Part shown: positions 46,450 through 57,070 of the stretch, in pieces
How positions within the stretch are numbered: position 1 is the first letter of the stretch
Layout: each line of letters opens with the position of its first letter
DNA from: Escallonia rubra
Lineage: Eukaryota; Streptophyta; Magnoliopsida; Escalloniales; Escalloniaceae
Assembly: GCA_033065855.1 (NCBI GenBank)
Contig: JAVXUO010002627.1
Coordinates: 243,501-307,500, forward strand
Reading direction: 5' to 3'
Length of the DNA: 64,000 nucleotides
Translations under genes and position numbers: made by a program
The notes under the pieces: model-generated
Databases searched by the model: none
What the model was told of the DNA's origin: nothing
The model's input: only the letters and a program-made list of their open reading frames with translations

Positions 46450-47557
46450 GGGTGAATTAGACTCGATATTCCCGAACTTATGTCTTAATACTCTCGTTAT
46501 CCCTTCCTTTCGGGAAACTACACTAACACCCCTCACTGTTAGATTTTAGTGAATGATGTCAAACTTTTGGTAAAATGATTTAGGGTCAAATACACGTAGG
46601 TACCCTGAAACTACCACAAAGTCTCAATTGAGGGTCCCAAAGTTTAATTTTTACACATAAGGGTCTGTAACTCCATATTTGGTATGAGTGAAACAATGCC
46701 AATTTTAGGGTTCCAAATATTAATAGATTCGGGTTCTAAAAATCAAGGGATTTGACAATAAAAAATTAAATATGAGTTCCCAAAAATGCTCCTGATGGAA
46801 AGGGCTGAACCGTTAGGAATTTAGACGGATGCCCTTACATGTTGCAAATTTGGAGTTACAGGCCCTTATGTGTAAAAATTAAACTTTGGGACCCTCAATT
46901 GAGACTTTGTGGTAGTTTCAGGGTACCTACGTGTATTTGACCCAATGATTTAATTGCCCTTACATTTGTAACCAATTTCCAAGCATGTTAAACACTTTTG
47001 TTAGAAACCAATTCCAACTCTTATCCCATAAACCACAAACATCACCACCACCACCAAAATGATCATCTTATATTTTGTTATTTAAAGTATTTTTGAAGTG
47101 TTAATAGTCAAAATTAAGTCTTAATATGTTGATACATTGGTTAGGTAGAGTTTTAAAATGTGCAGAATTTATCTTTTACTCTTATAAGGTCAACTAAATC
47201 TGTAAACCCACCCTCACAGGTGAACCACATACTACCAAACTTACCACCACACATCCGCCGCCACCAACTGATCCGTGGGCATATAAAATGGGCTAGTGTT
47301 AGCGTTGGTGGTGATTAGTAGTGGATCATGGAAGCCTTGGTGGTGAAAGGCGGGTGGTATTGACTTTAGGGCTTGATTGAATTGTATAGTTTTGGGTTTC
47401 CAAAAGATTTTATTGCCAAAATGGATGGAAACATAATGGAAGGGGGTATATACTATGCAGAACAAAAATGTGAAGGGGTGTCAGTGTAATTTCCCAAAAC
47501 AGAAGGGCAACGAGTGTTTAAAGCATAAACTCAAGGGTATCGATTATAATTTATCTC
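46450..47557. mobile_element. Mutator-like element with a nested MITE
   Basis: The left end GGGTGAATTAGACTCGATA matches the reverse complement of the right end (GAGATAAATTATAATCGATA). Inverted similarity goes on for about 90 bp (GTTATCCC/GTTGCCC, GGGAAACTACACTAACACCCC/GGGAAATTACACTGACACCCC). Flanks GATGTACAG and CATGTACTG fit a worn 9-bp duplication. The core beyond the nested MITE is AT-rich and noncoding. Confidence 0.65.
46583..46943. mobile_element. 361-bp Mutator-type MITE with long near-perfect inverted repeats
   Basis: Each arm is about 93 bp, starting GGGTCAAATACACGTAGGTA, and the arms differ by a single visible base. The exact 9-bp duplication AATGATTTA flanks it (46574-46582 and 46944-46952). 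The sharp duplication and arm identity mark a recent insertion. RNA across it would fold into a long hairpin. Confidence 0.93.
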
Positions 47558-47939
47558 ATGTACTGTTTGAGAAGGATATATATGGTCTACACATAATTGA
47601 CTCTATGGATATGTTTTACAAAGGCGTTACGTGAGATGGTTTACTCTTGTCCCTCAGCGACTTTCACCTAAAGTCTGGCAATTTATTTCGTTATTTGCTA
47701 CCAATGCCACCAATTACAAACTGAACGAAAACTTGGAGTTATCATGTACTTTCATACCATGTGTCAAATATCCACGTAGCTTAACCAGTATTACCTTAAT
47801 TGATATGGCATTAACTTAGGGGTACTGAGTGTAACTTATCCTAATTACTACTCCCTCCGTCCCAATTTAATTTCTCTATTTTGACTTAGCATGCATATGA
47901 AGGATATAAATCATATATGGTGTGTTTTCATTCTACCCA

Positions 47940-47983
<44 letters not shown>

Positions 47984-49004
47984 ATGGGGGGTGGGGAAGA
48001 ACTGGGCTAGGAGAGAGAAAATAAGTTGGTGGATGGTTAAATTTTGGGGAGAGAAATAGAACAAAAAATATTAAACGGGTAAACATGAAGAAATACATAC
48101 ACAATCTTTCCTAATATGGATAGTGAGCCTTAAAGTTCTCTCTAAAAAATATCCTCTACCTTCTCACTGAAACCTAGCTCCTTAGAAAACCACCATGGCC
48201 GCCCCACCGTGCTTGCTGCGCGCGCGTGGGGCAACAGTCACTACGGCGAGTAGTCTGTAGGTCTCTTTTTCCGTCTTGTGTGGTGGTACCTTTACCGCGT
48301 GAGCGTGGACGGTGGCACAAATGGTGAGTAGACAGTGGCAAAGCGGGGCTAACCAGATCTGATCGAAGACGACGACCTCAAGGCTAGTCTCCTATCTTGA
48401 TAGATCTAGGCAAATCTAAGTAGATCTGCCCAATTGTCTTCATTTCCACCGTTTCACCAGAGGTGTTCGGAATCTCGCCGGTGGTGACCGGAATCTCACC
48501 GGCAGTGGCCGGAGCTTTACTGGCGACTTGACCATCTTTTCTAATACATCCTTCAGCTTGTTATATATTCCATTCCTATCCGGTTTCTATTGCAAAGTGG
48601 TGGAAGATGGGTTTGTGGTGGTTTAGTAGCATCAGGGGTTCGTTGTTGAGGGGTTTAGCCTAGTTTATGGGTTTGTTCGTGGAACCTGTGGAGTCTTGGG
48701 AGGGAGGGGTGGGGGGGATAGGGTCTCGGGGGGGGGGGGGGGTAGAGGACATAGTATTTTCTTGTGGGGTTTCAGGGGCAACCTGTCATGGTCAGAGGGG
48801 GTAGGGATGGGATTTTAGGGCTCTTTTCATGGCTTTGAGCAACCTGTGTAGCTACTTGGTATGTTGTTGGTCAGTAGTGGTCCTCTGGCTGATATTTGGT
48901 TCGGATTTGATACGTGAAAGTATGAGGATGAACATAGCAGTGTTGATAATCATTGGTTGTGTGCTGCGCCTTCTTAAACGGTGTGCTCACCTTTGGGTTG
49001 TGCC
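47558..49004. other. Intergenic with a Stowaway-like end and (GA)n microsatellite
   Basis: TACTCCCTCCGTCCCAATTTA at 47849-47869 is the classic end of a Stowaway (Tc1/mariner) MITE, but no matching right end was found. An uninterrupted (GA)n run covers about 47943-47982. About 48180-48550 is richer in GC with ACCGGAATCTC/CCGG repeats; no reliable coding frame is seen. A poly-G run lies near 48731-48743. Confidence 0.5.
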
Positions 49005-49635
49005 TAGGGGTGAGCACGGTTCGGTTTGGGGGTCAAACCGCAAACTAAACCGTTACCCCTCGGTTTGGAAAATTATGAACCGAACCAAACCAAACATCTT
49101 GGACGATTCGGTTTGGTCGGTTTAAACGGTTCGGTTTAGTCGGTTTGGATCGGTTTGGATCGGTTTTCGCCCACTTAAAGACATTGTTCATTTGCAAACT
49201 ACAATTGGATCTAACAGTGATTAAAAATTGAAGTTATATGTTTTCTAAATTGCATATAATCTTGTCACATTCAATATATAAGTACTCCTTGATGTATGGG
49301 AAAAAATGAGTAAATATAGAACATTTATTGATCACGAAAATTTTGTGTTATAAGTGTTCTCATTATTTTCTTTTCTTATAACTTTCAAGATTTGTATATA
49401 TGGATTTGCTCAGTACTGTATATGTGAAATTGTCAACAAATGTTACTAAAAGTAGAGTAACATATCATAGGTCGGTTCAGTTCGGTTTGGAATTGGTTTA
49501 AAAAATATGAATCGTGAATCAAACCGAACCAATGTCGGTTTGAGAAATGTGAAACCAAATCATTAAGATCTTTGGACGGTTCAGATTGGATTAATTCGGT
49601 TTGAACGGTTCGGATCGGTTTGATGCTCACTCCTA
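49005..49635. mobile_element. hAT-type MITE
   Basis: The left end is TAGGGGTGAGCACGGTTCGG; the reverse complement of the right end begins TAGGAGTGAGCATC. Both are followed by CGGTTCGGTTTGG-type subterminal repeats. Flanks GTTGTGCC (48997-49004) and GTTGTGTC (49636-49643) form an 8-bp duplication with one mismatch. There is no coding content. Confidence 0.9.
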
Positions 49636-50590
49636 GTTGTGTCGTCCCGATTGTCCGCTCTATTGTTACTCCCTCGAGTTAGACGTTGCAAGTTTCTTTA
49701 AATAGAAAATATTGGACACGTACCTGACACACACCCATGCCGCACCCGCATCACACCCGTACCCGATGTGCATCCGGTGCCGGTGCTTCACCCATCTAGG
49801 CACAACCGTGCTTCATAGTTGTCTACCAGTGCCACCAACTAGAAATTGAACCAATGCTTATAGTTTTTAGGTACTTTTGTATCTTGTGTCAAATATCTAG
49901 GCAGCTCAATTGGTATTACTTAACCTTAGAGTAAAGGCTTAGAGGAATATTTTTCCTGATCTTTCTTCTTGGAACCATACTTGGAAAGATAAATTCATTT
50001 TGTTGGAACATCCTGAGGTAATGGAGTGGGAAGTACCAACAATGTGGAACAAACATCATAATTCTAACATATACAACGCCTGTAAATAAATTAACTTTCA
50101 ACCACCGGACTGGGAGCACATTGTAAAGCTAAAATTGGCCACACCGCTTAGTTCGAAGTCCATCTTTCAAACGATACATTGGTGAGTGTGGAATTATATC
50201 AGAACTTACCGAGGTGTCGCGACCTCTGCAAGAAGTCCAAACATTGTCAGTGACTATTGGACGTTGAGGGGATAGCCTTGGATGCCTTGGAGAGCGAGCC
50301 AGTTTCTTCATTCGAAGAAAACAAATGTCGCAACCACTCTGGGGCTTGTAGCAGGTGATGGAGGCCTAAGAAACAAGAAAAGGAAAAGGCCCTTTAGCAC
50401 ATGTGCGGAGAAAACTGATGAGCTGCACTAGGCTGAATGAAGGCTTACCACAGGAGTTCGTCTTCAAGAGCTCGGAGACTGCTAGGATGTGGGGGAGCTA
50501 GAATTACTCCCAAAGAACGTGAAGCTCTCATGAAAATGACTGTAGTGGTTACATCAAGCAGCCATGGTGAGAATCTAAGTCGGTTAGCAT

Positions 50591-50905
50591 TGTTAAAGAT
50601 GATATACGTTATTGGGCTCTTTCTTGAAATAACTTAAACTTTTAGAGCAGATGATAACTTAACATATTATCAGAGTCCTAATTATAAGGTCTTGGATTCG
50701 ATTCTTTCTACTCGCATATTTAATTCACTTTTATTCTAGTGCAATTTTGACTCTATATATGTGTACACTTAATGGTGGTGCACCTTGATTTGTCTATCCA
50801 CGTGTAATCTAGAGCTTGCACGTGAGGGAGATTGTTAAACATGATATATATCATTGAGCCCAGTCCCTTAAAAGCTTAGGCTTGTAAAGCAATCGATAAC
50901 TTAAG
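50591..50905 (+). mobile_element. TRIM-type miniature LTR retroelement
   Basis: Two direct repeats of about 74 bp, 50591-50664 and 50833-50905, begin TGTTAAA(G/C)ATGATATA and end ATAACTTAA(C/G)A. Directly after the first lies TATTATCAGAGTCC, a worn copy of the TGGTATCAGAGC primer-binding site for initiator tRNA-Met. Just before the second is a purine-rich GTGAGGGAGA polypurine tract. The total is about 315 bp with no coding capacity, as TRIMs have. Confidence 0.78.
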
Positions 50906-51834
50906 AAACGCTACCATACCCATTTTGTCGTTGACGGACTTAAATGTTCTTCTTTGTAGGCTATTTACACAAGTCCTTGTTTGGGCGGAGAAGCTTATTG
51001 CTGATGAAAAGCTATTAGAGGAATCTTAAGAGAATAGTACTATCCCGAAAAACAATACGAACGGGAACGGGGTGGAGAAAAGATTTGGACCGTAAAGTGA
51101 AGCAAAGGGATGCTGAGATCATGGCTCTAAGGGAAGAGCTGAATCAGCAAAAGTACGTAGGCTGCTAGAATGCTGTAGGAAACTTCAAGAAGTCCTCATA
51201 GTTCAACCAAAGAAGGAAGGGACATTGTAGGCTGTCCTTTGTATGAGGTTATGAGTCTTGCAAGGAGGTTGCTTCGCTTGTTTCTCAGACATGGACTTGG
51301 CCAGTTTAAGCACTTATGGTGCTGACAGCATTCCGAGGAGCCTAATAAGGTGACAGCCCTTTGTCTGCTACTATCGTCCCGTCTTCCTCTGCTACCCCTC
51401 TGCTGGAGCCAAGGGCTCAGAGGGGCACCCTTCTCCTGCGAAAGAGTTGTCTGCAAGCCCAAGTGTTGATAGGAACTTTCTGCAAGTCCAAGTACAGTGC
51501 TCAATAGCATTCTATGTAGTTTGGCCTGGAAGCCTTCAATTTTGATATTTTTCAACATTATGATGCTGAATTCTCTTTTGAGTGCGCGTACTATATAACG
51601 TAACATAACAGAAAGGTGAATACTTGTGTTCACGATGCAAAATTGAGATAGTCCTATAGAGGGAGTAACATTACCAGGAAAGCTCAAGGCTAAAATTTGC
51701 AATGCTAATCTTACAAAGGCCGTGAGAAACAAATAAAATGGGTAGGCTCTGGACACAAAAACTAGTGCTCTGTGAATAGCACTTAAATTGTAGCAGCTTC
51801 GGAGATTGTCGGTGTTCCAAATTCTAGGAACATG
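50906..51834. other. Unassigned region downstream of an orphan exon
   Basis: About 51070-51165 on the plus strand is open for a Lys/Glu-rich, coiled-coil-like peptide (KVKQRDAEIMALREELNQQ) before a stop, perhaps a scrap of captured gene. The rest, read on the minus strand, may be the 3' UTR of the exon at 51835-51975. A 186-codon minus frame at 51196-51756 has no recognisable domain. Confidence 0.3.
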
Positions 51835-51975
51835 TTATCCATCGATGGTCTCTAATTGATAAGCTCCTGAGCAACCAGGCTTGACTGCCTTATCAGGGCC
51901 CTTCCACAAGACAAGAACGTTACCTTGGATAGCTGACATGCTGTGTTCAGCCAAACCATCAACGAGTCTTGTTGT
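51835..51975 (-). CDS. Orphan terminal coding exon, unknown protein
   Basis: On the minus strand a good acceptor (TTACATTGTTCCACAG, exon from 51975) opens 46 codons without a stop, to TAA at 51837-51835. The peptide starts TTRLVDGLAEHSMSAIQ and ends YQLETIDG, with NVLVLWKGPDKAVKPGC in between. The composition is protein-like, with even residue use and no repeats. I do not recognise the family. It lies 317 bp beyond the stop of the dienelactone hydrolase gene on the same strand. It might be an alternative last exon of that gene, the end of a deleted neighbour, or a captured fragment. No upstream exon of its own was found. Confidence 0.4.
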   Translation of the reverse strand, partial: TTRLVDGLAEHSMSAIQGNVLVLWKGPDKAVKPGCSGAYQLETIDG

Positions 51976-52292
51976 CTGTGGAACAATGTAAATTGATGGC
52001 TAATCCTCATGTAACATCCTGCATCATTGGGTTCATACCTGTCATCTTGAAGAACCCATTTAAATAGTCTTCACGATCAATCATATCAAAATGAAAAAGA
52101 AAAAAAAAGAAGTTGCTCAGATATGTGAATGATTCACAGTAGCAGATTACTACCAACTTCACCTTTAAATTGCATTATTTTGACTCCGAGGAGGAAACAA
52201 ATGAAATGAGAAAGAAAAGACTATAAACTGTCATTAGCGAATACCTACTTCATATACACGCACTTGAATGAATTTATACGAAGGAAAAACTT

Positions 52293-53990
52293 TCAGTTGT
52301 TTACAAGCAAGCCACTGTACAGCCAATTTCTCATGACCTCGAAAGCCTGCTCAGCATCCCCATCTTCTTCTGGAGATGCAGGCCGGTGAGCAAACCCATG
52401 ACCTCTTCCCTTATAAATCACCACCCTTGATCCCGCACCAGTACTCTCCCCAATATTACGCAAGGCATTGACTGGGCAAAGTGGGTCATTCTCGCCTGCA
52501 ATGAATAAAACGGGTACCTTTACTTTAGCTGCAACAGATGGGTCAATTCTTGTGCCATAGAATGAGATTCCAATGCCAAAATAGCCATTCAGGTCTTCAG
52601 CTAGGACTTCTACTACTCGACCACCTCCGAAACAAAAACCAATGATACCAAGCTTCTTCGAAACTCCTGCAGCTACAAATTCATCTTCCATCCATTTCAC
52701 TGCTGTAGCAATGTCTTTCGCAACCCTTTCAGATTTTTGGCTAGCGATCCATTGTTCAAATAACGCCGTAGGCCTCTCCTTTTCCCATGAATCTCCACGG
52801 AACAAGTCGGGCACCAAAACGCTGTAGTATGGTTTTAATAGCAAACCAGAAAAATTGTGTTAGCAGTAGAGGGAAAAGGAGGGAAGAAGAGGGAGTTTTC
52901 TGTGTTTGTGTGCGCGCATGCGTGTCCAATTTTGACAACGGATAATGCCTGGAAGCGCTAACAGTTAATAGTAAGCATAGGGCTATCAATCAAATGGGCG
53001 TCAGGTATCTGTGTTCCAGTCAAACAATGTTGAATGTATAATAGTGTCTTCGTACTTTTTGTTTGGTAGAGCGTATAACAACAAAGACGTCAAACTAAGA
53101 TCAGGCAACATACTTGTAGCCATTGCAGGCAACACGATAGGCAAAGTCTCTAGTGGAAGTATCTTCAAACCCAAAGATATCAGACAAAAGCAATATGCCC
53201 GTTCCATTGTTGTTCTTCACCGCCGTAAAAAAATAGGCATTGATGCTATCAACTCCCTCCCCTATGGAGAGCTCCGCACCATTGACTAGCTCGCAGGCCT
53301 CATCTTCTATGCTATCTTCGACTTTCACATGGCTACAAGCAACTCTCGAAGTCCTACCTTCTATCACCGACAGTAAGGGTCTCCGAGGATTTAGATTGCA
53401 GATATTCTGAACAATAACTGAAGATTTGAAGTCAAAAAGTTGTAGATTTCTTTTTAAGTTAAAACGTGGGAATACTAGACAAGACAAATGATACAAATGC
53501 GTCAAAGAATAAGAAGCAATGGCAAAGCACTTGGAATGTAACAGCAACACTTGGGGCCAGATTACACATGCTTGGTGAACCATTAATGGCAGGACATAAG
53601 GGGGCTGTTTAGTTGTCCCTCTAATTTTATCTTATTTCAACTTTCAATCAGCTATTTCAATAGAGCCACTTGACAAAATACAATCATAATAAGAATAAGC
53701 TTCCACTCAAGGAATGTATGAGCCAATTCAATTGCGAGAAAAAACCAACTAGCCGGAGTTGAACGTGGATTATGTATATATGGAACTCAAGTTTGCAAAA
53801 TGATTAATTTCCTCAATCCCACAATTATGATGAGAAAAGAATGAGGAAAAGAGTGGAAAGTACATACAGAAAAGGGAAGCTGAAAAGCAGAAGAAGGTGA
53901 GGGGAGCTTCCCCGTGATGAACAAGCTGCTGCTGTTACTCAAACTTGTTGAAGCCCAAACCAAGGGGGCTGCGCATACTGACAACGCCAT
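52293..53990 (-). CDS. Dienelactone hydrolase family protein, probably plastid-targeted
   Basis: This alpha/beta hydrolase is related to bacterial carboxymethylenebutenolidase; the plant substrate is uncertain. Exons are complement 53868-53990, 53114-53406 and 52293-52821 (945 nt, 314 residues). Introns start GTATGT and end in TATTGTTCAG and ACTACAG. The exon 2/3 join creates GYNVLVPDLFRGD, a signature of the family. The catalytic triad is visible: Cys202 in GFCFGGG, Asp251 in AGENDPLCP, His280 in GRGHGFAHR. Exon 1 (MALSVCAAPLVWASTSLSNS) is Ser/Ala-rich with few acidic residues, like a chloroplast transit peptide; the hydrolase domain begins near residue 75. All sites are intact, so the gene looks functional. 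Introns of 461 and 292 bp are transposon-free, unlike MIC10. Confidence 0.9.
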
Positions 53991-55102
53991 CTCTCTCCCA
54001 CTTCTCCCTCCTGTTATACAGCCGAGCTGAAGACCAAAGAGGAGAAGGGTAATGCTTGCTCCCCGAAAAATATATATCCAGTTAAATATCTGTTCTCTCC
54101 TTCCAAGTTTTGAAACAAATTTTGGGCCTCATGTTCCCACTTCCTTCCCACTGCGCTGTGTATAGGAGTAGCACTTTGACCCCTGCCCTGGTGTCCCACT
54201 TTTCGCCCCAATTATTATGCTATGATCGTAACTTTTAATCATTTGAAACTCAACCCACAATTTTCAAATATTATTTTTTAAATAGCAAAAAAGACTAGCT
54301 TAAGAGGCTATCTTGTCCCCTAAATAATTGGGAGATTTCAGTCTACTTTTCCCCTCCTACCCCTTTGATCCTTTCCCAGCGTCTCCGTCGTGTCCGCATG
54401 ACTGTTTCCTTCTTCATTTCGAATTGTCCGTCCCCCAGATGTCATTTACACATTTTTTTTTGTGGGTAGCAAGAGAATAACATTGATTTTTAAAGGTTAC
54501 AAAGCTTTTTAATTTGTTTTAGGACAACATAAATAATTAGTAGGTTACGACGACTCTATACAAAAGATGAACATGACCACATAGGTCAAAACATAAAAAG
54601 TTACCTAATAGGTCCTAAACAAGTTTCAGTCAACAAGAATGCTGAGCATATTTTACACTCAGCCTGACGTATAGGAACTTCTCAAAAAATATAGAAGTTT
54701 ACAAGCAACACCAGAATCTGATGGATCTAAATTAGCAACAAATAACATGAAGTTTAGTTTGACGGATCCAAGTAACATAAAGTTGTTGTTTTTCTTTCTT
54801 TCTCTCCGCAGCATTGAAACTATCCCACACCCAGCTCAAAAATCAGACACTATCACCACCAAACTCATCATCCCCGCCAAAACATCTCAACGCCAGCCAA
54901 ACCGACTAACCTAAATTTACACCCCACAAAAAAAAATAAAAAATTAATAATAACAAAAGGAGCAATTCCATTATAAAGGGGAGGGGGGAAATCACCTAGC
55001 AGGGAATAAGAGGAGGGAACAGGTAAGGTGGGCAAGCCCAACAACTAGGAAGGGAACACTTGGAAGAAGCACAAGCACAAAACCTTAACGGAATGAATAT
55101 AA

Positions 55103-55134
<32 letters not shown>

Positions 55135-56340
55135 GTGGAAAAAAGGGGAGCACCACCACACAAATATAATATCAAATCCAATGCCACAAGCAAAACTCAA
55201 CCTACATCGAAGCTTGATGCCTAACACCACCTTACATTATCACATCACCCAAAACATGGGACCTTCTTTCGGTAAGTTACAAACTATACTCACGCGCCAG
55301 AGAATTAAAAGGTGAAAGACACCTCGTCGAGTATTAGAAGGGACTGGCGTCACTAGAAAATAGTCGTCACCAAAAAACGGCCGAAATCCGACGAATTAAC
55401 CGACAATTCATTTTCAACACAAGATTATAGATCAAAAATAAGAAGATGACGATAGTGAAATTTCAAGTGCAAAGGCAGTCGTCGGGAAAAGGTTGGAATC
55501 CGATGACAGAATGGCAATACATTATGATCAGATCTAAAAATATAAACAGCAATCAAAGAAATGAAGTGGAAAGGCCGTCACCGAAAAAAGGCCGGAATCC
55601 GACGCTGGAAATGAAGACTCGACGAGAACTCCGGACCCTAGATCTACTCAAATAAATGACGATCATAAAATTTGAGCGAAAAGGCCGTCACTGGCAAAAT
55701 GCTAGAATTTAACGACCAAATTGACATTGGAATCGATGACTTCAAGAAAGTAGATCGATGACTAGTAGGTTAGCATGTGGCCAAATGTTGAATATCTGGC
55801 AAGAACTGAAATTCTGGCCAAAACCTTAAAATCCAACCATGGTTGAAAATCCAGACGAAAAATCTTTTGCAGTTCTAATTCACGCGTAGATCAAACATGG
55901 TTGAGGAGAGGCATTAGAGGAAGCTTATTAGGTGAGGAAGGGAGAAAAAAAATAAAGCAAGAGAGAAATAAGGGAGATAGAGATTTAGAGAATTGGTCCC
56001 ACCCCTCTCCCCCTCTTTCATAGCACTGTGGCGGTGGTTTATATAGAGAGAAGGTATAGGAATTTGGTGTAGAAAAAAGAGAAAGGGTGAAATGGCTCAT
56101 TTACACTTCTTACACACTGAAATGGCTTACCAAGTTTTCTTTCCCGTGATGACCTTCTCAACATTAAGGCTGCGTTTGGCGACAAGGACAAGGATAAGGA
56201 CAGGATAAGGCCGGACAAGCTATACCGTCGGATAAGATCGGATAAGCAAGAAATCTTATCCAGCGTTTGGACCAAGTCCGGATTATAAGTCAGATATGCA
56301 ATTTACAAAGTAATATATATATATATATATATATATATAT
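53991..56340. other. Intergenic, no gene recognised
   Basis: This includes the likely promoter of the dienelactone hydrolase gene (53991 to about 54250), a long poly-G run (about 55109-55131), CGTCACCG(A)AAAAGGCC repeats at 55340-55700 and, at 56165-56290, a GGCTGCGTTTGG...CAGCGTTTGGAC stretch resembling a MITE end. A (TA)n run covers about 56312-56340. No reliable coding frame is seen on either strand. Confidence 0.45.
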
Positions 56341-57060
56341 GGGGGCCGATCCCCATTGACCGGTGGGAAAATAACAATTTTCCCACCGAACCGCAGGTAA
56401 GAGCAGCGGTTGGCCACGTGGACGGAAAAGAAGGCGAAAAAGGACGAAAAAGGCCCAAATGGCACGAGAAATTCACCAAAATATCACGAGAAAATCAAAA
56501 TATCGCGAGAAAATGGGCATTAATGCCCAACCGTAACTAGTACATGCGGTTGGCATTAATTCCCAACCGCAACTAATACATGCGGTTGGCTGCCTTCCGT
56601 GACCCCCACCCCCCTTGCCCCCCACCCCGTGGCCCCCACTTTCCTTTTTCTTTCTCTCCTCTTTCCCTTTTTTTTTCTTTCTTTCTTCTTTCCCTTTTTT
56701 TTTTCTTTCTTTCTTCTTTCCATTTTTCTTTATTGTCTTTACACTCCGGGCCCCACCCTCCCCAAACCGCAACAAGAAGTTGCGGTTCACCCTTTTTTCA
56801 ATTGCAATTTTTCTTTCTTTCTTCTTTCCTTTTTTTTTCTTTCCTTTTTCTTTCTTTCTTCTTTCCTTTCTTTTTCTTGCAACTAAGAGTTGCGGTTGGC
56901 AATGAGTGTGTCCTTCCCCCCACCCCCCCACCCCCTCCCCCCGTGGCCCCCACCCCTTGCAAAAATTAAGCCCAACCACAACTCTTTGTTGCGGTTGGCA
57001 TATCTTGGCATTTCCCCACCCGTGGCCCCCACCCCCTTCCACAATAATAATTTTTTAGGG
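56341..57060. repeat. Cluster of CAACCGCAAC/GTTGCGGTTGG hairpins in a pyrimidine-rich tract
   Basis: The word CAACCGCAAC, or its reverse complement, recurs as close inverted pairs (about 56525-56590, 56765-56785, 56878-56900, 56970-57000). They are separated by CTTTCTTTC and CCCCACCCC tracts. Each pair could form an 8-11-bp stem. The long minus-strand frame over it (Lys/Arg/Glu repeats) is a composition effect. Its role is unknown; it lies directly outside the left arm of the large inverted-repeat element. Confidence 0.6.
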
Positions 57061-57070
57061 CGTTAAAATG

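Noticed and set aside
47849-48130. A complete Stowaway MITE
   Set aside because: Only the left end (CTCCCTCCGTCCCA) is convincing. No matching inverted end or TA duplication was found to the right.
51196-51756. A 186-codon minus frame
   Set aside because: No recognisable domain, uneven composition, and it lies in the presumed 3' UTR of the orphan exon.
53101-53583. A start codon at 53583 for the dienelactone hydrolase
   Set aside because: The frame upstream of 53406 is intron-like and ends in TATTGTTCAG. Joining to the transit-peptide exon at 53868-53990 gives a better N terminus.
56473-57042. A 189-codon Lys/Glu/Arg-rich minus frame
   Set aside because: It is the reverse of CTTTCTTTC low-complexity sequence. 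The repeated hairpins, not the frame, are the real feature.
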